From JBHPHI01 sp042569595 (lineage in GTDB: Bacteria > Patescibacteriota > Microgenomatia > UBA1400 > 2-01-FULL-45-11), in NCBI GenBank assembly GCA_042569595.1, contig JBHPHI010000019.1, positions 1 to 17,469 on the forward strand: a stretch of 17,469 nt of DNA. The letters are read 5' to 3'. Positions 13,514 to 17,469 of the stretch are shown piece after piece (position 1 is the first letter of the stretch; the number at the start of each line of letters is the position of its first letter). The position numbers were made by a program, and so were the translations under genes. The notes beneath the pieces were generated by a model. It had not been told where the DNA came from. It did no database searches and was given only the letters and a program-made list of their open reading frames with translations.

Positions 13514-13526
13514 GGAGATAGATTTT

Positions 13527-15476
13527 ATGGCTGATAAGGTTGGCAAGATAATTGTGATTCACGGACCCATGTTTTCTGGGAAGACCACCTTTATGATTGG
13601 TGCTGCGGGAAGACCTGGAGCTGTGGCGTTTAAGCCAAATATTGATGATAGGTATACGAACAAATCTGTGCTTCGAAGCCATGATGGGGGGGAGGTTTTG
13701 GCAGATGTGGTGAGTCCAAATAATCCTCGTCAAATTTTGAAAGTTGTAAAGAGTCTTCAGAAAAAACAATCAATCAGGTTTGTGGTAATCGATGAAACTA
13801 ATTTTTTCTCAAAAGATTTAATCCCTGTGGTTGTGGAGTTGAAACACACAGGTGTAGGAGTAGTGGTTGGGGGATTGCTTTTGGACTCTGAAAGAAATGA
13901 CTTTGGAGCAACTAGAGCACTTATCGAGGTGGCGGATGAAGTGAAAATAATGACGGCAAGGTGTGATAAATCTGGATGCAAAAAGGAAGCAATTTTTTCT
14001 TATTCTAAAAAACCAAAAAAAACTCAACTGGTTGTTGGAAAGAATGAATTGTATGGAGCTTCTTGCTCCGATCATTATGACGACCTTCATGTTTCTGGAA
14101 TCAAGAAAAGAATGGGAGTAAAAGAGGCGCAACTGGTGGATTACGGAGTATATCCTGGATATGTTGATTGGTTTTCTAAAATGGAGTTGCCAAATTGGAG
14201 AAAAAAACCTAAAGCTAAAACTGGTAGATGGCCTCGTATTGAGATAGGCGGAGAAAGCATGAGGGTGGGAAAATCTACTGCAAAGAGAGAGATAGCTAGG
14301 TATTTATCCGATAAGGGTTGGCCAGTGGAATATCATGATGAAGACTGGCGAAACAATCCACATTTGATAGCAAGTTATGGGGATGAGTCTGAAAAAATAT
14401 TGGAAAGTCAAAAATGGTTTGCAAAAAGAAAGCATGAGCAAGTTAGCGAGAATCCCAAGAGCAAAGTGTGGATTCAGTGCGTAAACCCTGAAATGGATTA
14501 TAGTTACGCTTTGACAAATGCTTTGTTGGGAAGGATGAGCATTCGTCAGTTTGAGGAGTATAGGGATTTTTACAAATCTTTGCAGTGGGAAAAATTACAG
14601 AAGCCAGACTTGTTAGTTTATTTAGGAGCAAGCGACGATGTGCTGGTAAGTCGAGCTGAACAATCAGTAAGAGATTTTGAGACTGTAGATGCGAACTACT
14701 TTTTGGTAATGAGGTCGATAAATAGGCGTTGGCTTAGTGAGGCTAGTGATAGGACAAAAATACTAGTGGTAAATACGGACAAGCTGGATTTTGCTACTGA
14801 CGGCAAGGCGAAACAACAATTAGGAGAAATGGTTGAAGCTTCTCTAAAAGAGGAGGGGTGGGAGAGCAGAAAGAGTGTGAGGAAGAATGGAGAGTTAAAA
14901 AAAACAGAGAAGACAGCAACAAGAGGTGATTCTTCCAAAGTTTTTGATTTGTTGGGGAATGAAAAAATAGTGATAATGTGCGGAGTTCCAGGGAGTGGAA
15001 AGAGTTATTTTGCAAAAAAAATGAAAAAAGAATATGGACATTCGTACATATCTACGGATGTAATAAGGTTTTCAAAAGTTTACGAAAATCAAGTTAAATA
15101 TTTGGATTCGACTGATGAATATGTGAGAACGAGGGAGTTGGTATATAAGCTATTACATGAGGGAGTATTCAGGAGGTTGAGGGGAGGAAAAAAAGTGGTG
15201 GTGGACGCTACATATTTGGGTCCACAAAGAGAGGTGTTATTAGAGTTATTGGAAGAAAGAGGCGTAAAGGATCAGGCAGTTTTTGTGGCGGTTAAAACTG
15301 ACGAAAATGTGATTAAATCTAGAATTGGAAATAAGAAACTTAAAAATGGAGAGAGTTATTTGAATAAATGGAGTGTGGCACACAACTGGTTTAGAGACAG
15401 ACTTTCTGATGGAAGACTGAGGTATCCTGATGAGAAAAAGGATGGAGTGAGGGTGGTGGAGGTGTGGAATCAGTAA
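13527..15476 (+). CDS. Three-domain kinase fusion: thymidine kinase, deoxynucleoside kinase and AAA_33-type P-loop kinase
   Basis: Three P-loop kinase domains lie in one 649-aa chain. Residues 1-220 are a type II thymidine kinase (tdk-like): Walker A GPMFSGKT (13-20), catalytic Glu in VIDE90, and a zinc site C146-x4-C151 with C180-x2-H183. Residues 236-410 resemble the dNK/dGK family: GGESMRVGKST (241-251), EDWRNNPHL (272-280) and DLLVYLGASDDVLVSRAEQSVRDFE (361-385) with the Arg-rich lid. Its usual D/E-R-S motif reads D324-Y-S, losing the Arg. A charged linker (about 440-478) leads to residues 480-649, an AAA_33/polynucleotide-kinase-like domain: GVPGSGKSYFAK (486-497), VVVDATYLGPQRE (557-569). 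The ATG at 13527 is chosen for GGAG (13514-13517); an upstream in-frame ATG (13419) would cross the terminator. Likely role: salvage phosphorylation of thymidine and other deoxynucleosides; the third domain's substrate is unknown. Confidence 0.85.
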   Translation: MADKVGKIIVIHGPMFSGKTTFMIGAAGRPGAVAFKPNIDDRYTNKSVLRSHDGGEVLADVVSPNNPRQILKVVKSLQKKQSIRFVVIDETNFFSKDLIPVVVELKHTGVGVVVGGLLLDSERNDFGATRALIEVADEVKIMTARCDKSGCKKEAIFSYSKKPKKTQLVVGKNELYGASCSDHYDDLHVSGIKKRMGVKEAQLVDYGVYPGYVDWFSKMELPNWRKKPKAKTGRWPRIEIGGESMRVGKSTAKREIARYLSDKGWPVEYHDEDWRNNPHLIASYGDESEKILESQKWFAKRKHEQVSENPKSKVWIQCVNPEMDYSYALTNALLGRMSIRQFEEYRDFYKSLQWEKLQKPDLLVYLGASDDVLVSRAEQSVRDFETVDANYFLVMRSINRRWLSEASDRTKILVVNTDKLDFATDGKAKQQLGEMVEASLKEEGWESRKSVRKNGELKKTEKTATRGDSSKVFDLLGNEKIVIMCGVPGSGKSYFAKKMKKEYGHSYISTDVIRFSKVYENQVKYLDSTDEYVRTRELVYKLLHEGVFRRLRGGKKVVVDATYLGPQREVLLELLEERGVKDQAVFVAVKTDENVIKSRIGNKKLKNGESYLNKWSVAHNWFRDRLSDGRLRYPDEKKDGVRVVEVWNQ

Positions 15477-15560
15477 TTACAGTGTGATAGTTTTTAGATT
15501 AAAGCAGTTTGTGGATGCTAGGACTTTTCAAATCAAAAATTAGAATGTAACATTACTTGC

Positions 15561-16661
15561 ATGAAAATATATTTTGGAGCTTCAGTTACTTTGGATCGAT
15601 CGATGGTGTCGGTTTATCAGAGTATAGTTTCGGAAATTAAATCCTTAGGACATCAGGTATTATCAGAGCACGTTGTTGATTCAAAATTAGTTCCAGAAGC
15701 TGGGTTGTCTGCTGAAAAGTTGTTTAAGAGAGAAGCAAGTACCATAGAAAAAGCAGATGTCATGATAGCTGAGGTAACCTCTCCAAGTTGGGGGACAGCT
15801 TTTTTGATGGAGCATGCTCTTGAGAGCGGTGTTCCAGTTTTAGCTTTGTTTTATAGAGAAAATGAACAACCTCTACCCATGATGATAGCTGGACACCCTG
15901 AGCTTTATGTAGAGCATTACGATGAGGACAACATGAAGACTGTGTTGAAAAAAAGCCTTGATCATGTGAAGAAATCAAAAAGAAGAAAAGGAAAAATGAT
16001 AGTTGTGGACGGTGGAGATGGTTCTGGTAAAGCCACTCAAACGAGAATGCTGCTTAAGTATTTGAAAGAAAATGAAGTTCCAAATAAATTTATTACTTTT
16101 CCTAGATATAGAACTAGTTTTCATGGAAAACATGTGGGAAGATTTTTGACTGGCGAGTTTGGCGGCAATACTGAGGTAAGTCCATATTTGTCGAGTTTGG
16201 CATATGCGCTAGATAGAATGACTGCTCGAGATGAAATGATGCAGTGGTTGGATGATGGAAATGTGGTAGTGGCAGATAGATATGTGTCGGCTAGCATGGC
16301 TCACCAAGGATCAAAACTTTCTGGAAAGAAGCAGAAGCAGTATTTGGACTGGTTGTATAGCATGGAATATAAAGAACACAAACTTCCTAAAGAAGACATT
16401 GTAATCTTTTTATACGTTCCTGTGGAAACGGCACAAAACCTTTTGAAAAAAAGCGGAGGAAAGGGTCAAGTGAAGGGGAGGGATATAGCAGAAGCAGATC
16501 TTGATCACCAAAGTAAGTCAATTGAAATGTATAAGAAGTTATCGGAAAGATATAAACACTGGGAAATGGTAAGTTGTGTAGATGACAAGGGAGATCTTTT
16601 GAGTAAGATAGAAATTCATGAAAAAGTAATCAATCTACTAAAAAAAAGGAAAATAATTTAA
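15561..16661 (+). CDS. Fusion of DNPH1/nucleoside deoxyribosyltransferase-like domain with thymidylate kinase
   Basis: Residues 1-125 match the Rcl/DNPH1 type of nucleoside 2-deoxyribosyltransferase fold: KIYFGASV, GHQVLSEHV (30-38), ADVMIAEVTSPSWGTAF (65-81), VPVLALFYRENEQPLPMMIAGHP (91-113). DNPH1 hydrolyses modified dNMPs such as 5-hydroxymethyl-dUMP. The nucleophilic Glu expected right after GTAF is Leu82; the nearest Glu is E84. Residues 145-366 are a thymidylate kinase of the FPRY type: VVDGGDGSGKATQ P-loop (148-160), FPRYRTSFHGKHVGRFL (180-196), ADRYVSASMAHQG (238-250). It would phosphorylate dTMP to dTDP. A Lys/Arg-rich linker (136-145) joins them. No Shine-Dalgarno is visible; TAACAT at 15548-15553 could give a leaderless mRNA. 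It follows the tri-kinase by 84 nt and ends 5 nt before a terminator. Confidence 0.88.
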   Translation: MKIYFGASVTLDRSMVSVYQSIVSEIKSLGHQVLSEHVVDSKLVPEAGLSAEKLFKREASTIEKADVMIAEVTSPSWGTAFLMEHALESGVPVLALFYRENEQPLPMMIAGHPELYVEHYDEDNMKTVLKKSLDHVKKSKRRKGKMIVVDGGDGSGKATQTRMLLKYLKENEVPNKFITFPRYRTSFHGKHVGRFLTGEFGGNTEVSPYLSSLAYALDRMTARDEMMQWLDDGNVVVADRYVSASMAHQGSKLSGKKQKQYLDWLYSMEYKEHKLPKEDIVIFLYVPVETAQNLLKKSGGKGQVKGRDIAEADLDHQSKSIEMYKKLSERYKHWEMVSCVDDKGDLLSKIEIHEKVINLLKKRKII

Positions 16662-16666
16662 GTAAG

Positions 16667-16689
16667 CCCCCAAAAGGGGGATTTTTTTT
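16667..16689 (+). terminator. Intrinsic terminator or attenuator between the TMK fusion and upp
   Basis: CCCCC (16667-16671), loop AAAA, GGGGG (16676-16680), then A and eight T (16682-16689). It starts 5 nt after the TMK stop and its T-run ends 7 nt before the AAGGAG of upp (16697-16702), leaving no space for a promoter. So upp is reached only by read-through or regulated antitermination. Confidence 0.88.
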
Positions 16690-16706
16690 GATTAAAAAGG
16701 AGAAAC

Positions 16707-17333
16707 ATGAAAAATGTTTTTGAGCTGAACCACCCATTTATAACGGACTCTCTGGCGCATTTAAGGGATAAGAAAACGGGAATAAGGAAGTTTCGTTATC
16801 ATAGTGATCAAATATGTTGGTTTTTGTTTGCAGAGGCCATTAGAGGGCTTGGGTTTAAGGAAGTTGAAATAGAAACCCCCTTGAAAGAAATGAAGGTAGA
16901 AAAACTAGCAGATAATGTGGTGGTGGTGCCTATATTTAGAGCTGGATTGGCAATGCTTTTTGGGGCAATGAAGCTACTTCCAAAAAGTAAGATTGGATTT
17001 GTGGGTCTTGAAAGAGATGAGAAAACTGCTTTGGCACGGGAATACTACTGGAAGTTGCCAGAGCTTAATGAAAATTCGGTAGTTATAATAACTGACCCTA
17101 TGTTAGCTACAGGTGGGTCTCTGAGGCATGTTTTAAAAAGAGTCTTGGAGCATAAAGTAAAAGAGGTAAGGATTGTGTCTGTGGTGTCAGCTCCTGAGGG
17201 AATTGAGAAAATACACAAAGATTTTCCAAACGTAAAAATTTTTACAGCCGGAGTTGATGAGGGGTTGAATGATAAGGCTTTTATTGTTCCAGGCCTGGGG
17301 GATTATGGTGATAGATACTTTGGAACGGAATAA
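16707..17333 (+). CDS. upp: Uracil phosphoribosyltransferase
   Basis: Upp makes UMP from uracil and PRPP, the main uracil salvage step. The 208-aa protein has normal length and the family motifs: VPIFRAGLAML (74-84), the PRPP loop ITDPMLATGGSLRHVL (128-143) and the uracil-binding IVPGLGDYGDRYFGT (193-207). AAGGAG at 16697-16702 lies 4 nt before the ATG, one of the clearest Shine-Dalgarno sites in this half of the window. It is separated from the upstream DNPH1/TMK gene only by a terminator-like hairpin, suggesting termination-controlled expression. It completes the pyrimidine salvage set with the kinase fusion genes. Confidence 0.96.
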   Translation: MKNVFELNHPFITDSLAHLRDKKTGIRKFRYHSDQICWFLFAEAIRGLGFKEVEIETPLKEMKVEKLADNVVVVPIFRAGLAMLFGAMKLLPKSKIGFVGLERDEKTALAREYYWKLPELNENSVVIITDPMLATGGSLRHVLKRVLEHKVKEVRIVSVVSAPEGIEKIHKDFPNVKIFTAGVDEGLNDKAFIVPGLGDYGDRYFGTE

Positions 17334-17349
17334 TACCCTATAATAATTG

Positions 17350-17378
17350 TTGACAAGTGTGTTTTAAATGTGTAATAT
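17350..17378 (+). promoter_or_regulatory. Consensus sigma70 promoter for a non-coding RNA
   Basis: TTGACA (17350-17355), an exact 17-bp spacer and TAATAT (17373-17378) form the best promoter in the window. The predicted start is near 17385. No ORF with a ribosome binding site follows, as expected for a stable RNA gene. Confidence 0.8.
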
Positions 17379-17384
17379 GTCATG

Positions 17385-17469
17385 AAAGTGGGCAGCTGCC
17401 CAGATAGTCAGCACCTACTTTTAGTCCAAGAAACGAGTTGCGAAAGCAACGGATACCAAGAATTAAAAG
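17385..17469 (+). ncRNA. rnpB: 5' end of RNase P RNA (truncated by window edge)
   Basis: CTGCCCAGATAGTC (17396-17409) matches 12 of 14 bases of CTGACCAGACAGTC at the 5' end of Escherichia coli RNase P RNA (P1/P2 region). Next comes a P3-like two-helix element: CTTTTA (17418-17423) pairs with TAAAAG (17464-17469), enclosing an inner GTTGC-GAAA-GCAAC hairpin (17437-17450). The universally conserved GAGGAAAGTCC of P4 would be expected within about 10 nt beyond the window. The RNA component processes tRNA 5' ends. The strong promoter agrees. The call rests on one motif and structure, as most of the molecule is not visible. Confidence 0.65.

Noticed and set aside
13419..13526. 36-residue N-terminal extension of the tri-kinase starting at ATG 13419
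   Set aside because: It lacks a Shine-Dalgarno, crosses a terminator hairpin with T8 and is not part of the thymidine kinase fold, which begins at the GGAG-preceded ATG 13527.
13346..13526. T-box or known riboswitch before the kinase gene
   Set aside because: No T-box core (TGGNACCGCG-like) or other familiar aptamer consensus can be seen; only simple hairpins and a terminator.
1..17469. TGA recoded as glycine, as in some Patescibacteria
   Set aside because: mreC, dprA and the LysM gene end cleanly at TGA at points where overlap with, or SD of, the next gene fits, and no conserved Gly falls on TGA.
1..17469. CRISPR arrays, insertion sequences, tRNA genes, prophage genes
   Set aside because: No regularly spaced repeats, transposase motifs, cloverleaf sequences or phage structural genes were found on reading the window.

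Overview
The window looks like a chromosomal segment of a small-genome, AT-rich bacterium, most likely a member of the Candidate Phyla Radiation (Patescibacteria). This is inferred from compact, densely packed genes, reliance on nucleotide salvage through unusual multidomain fusion enzymes, a competence gene (dprA) next to the elongasome genes, and several genes without a Shine-Dalgarno sequence. The genetic code is standard: TGA ends mreC, dprA and the LysM gene, so the TGA=Gly recoding of Gracilibacteria/SR1 does not apply. Every real gene is on the + strand.

Layout. (1) 1-1593: a tightly packed envelope or accessory operon. It holds the C-terminal part of an unrecognised extracytoplasmic protein, a 22-codon basic small ORF, a membrane-anchored LysM protein and a 24-codon basic small ORF. 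This stretch is visibly more GC-rich (about 50% in lines I counted) than the rest (about 40%). (2) 1629-3150: an unrecognised 161-aa protein, a leader region with a strong promoter, an intrinsic terminator, a boxA-like element and a long hairpin, then a lipoprotein gene and its terminator. (3) 3294-9279: mreC-mreD-mrdA(PBP2)-dprA overlap or nearly touch as one operon, followed by topA. (4) 9323-17333: a nucleotide-pool block. It holds dcd; a NrdR-box-preceded protein with MazG-like and Maf-like regions; a HAD pyrimidine-nucleotidase-like phosphatase; a SAM methyltransferase; a three-kinase fusion (thymidine kinase, deoxynucleoside kinase, AAA_33-type kinase); a DNPH1-like/thymidylate kinase fusion; and upp. 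(5) 17350-17469: a consensus promoter driving what looks like the 5' end of RNase P RNA, cut by the window edge.

The nucleotide block reads as a salvage and sanitation system. Upp and the fused thymidine/deoxynucleoside kinases capture bases and nucleosides. Dcd supplies dUTP/dUMP. TMK makes dTDP. The Maf/MazG-like, DNPH1-like and HAD proteins are candidates for removing unwanted nucleotides. Regulation is suggested by two helically phased NrdR-like boxes before the MazG/Maf-like gene, and by terminator-like hairpins placed directly before the ribosome binding sites of the tri-kinase gene and of upp. Functions of the fusions are inferred from motifs only; no database search was possible.
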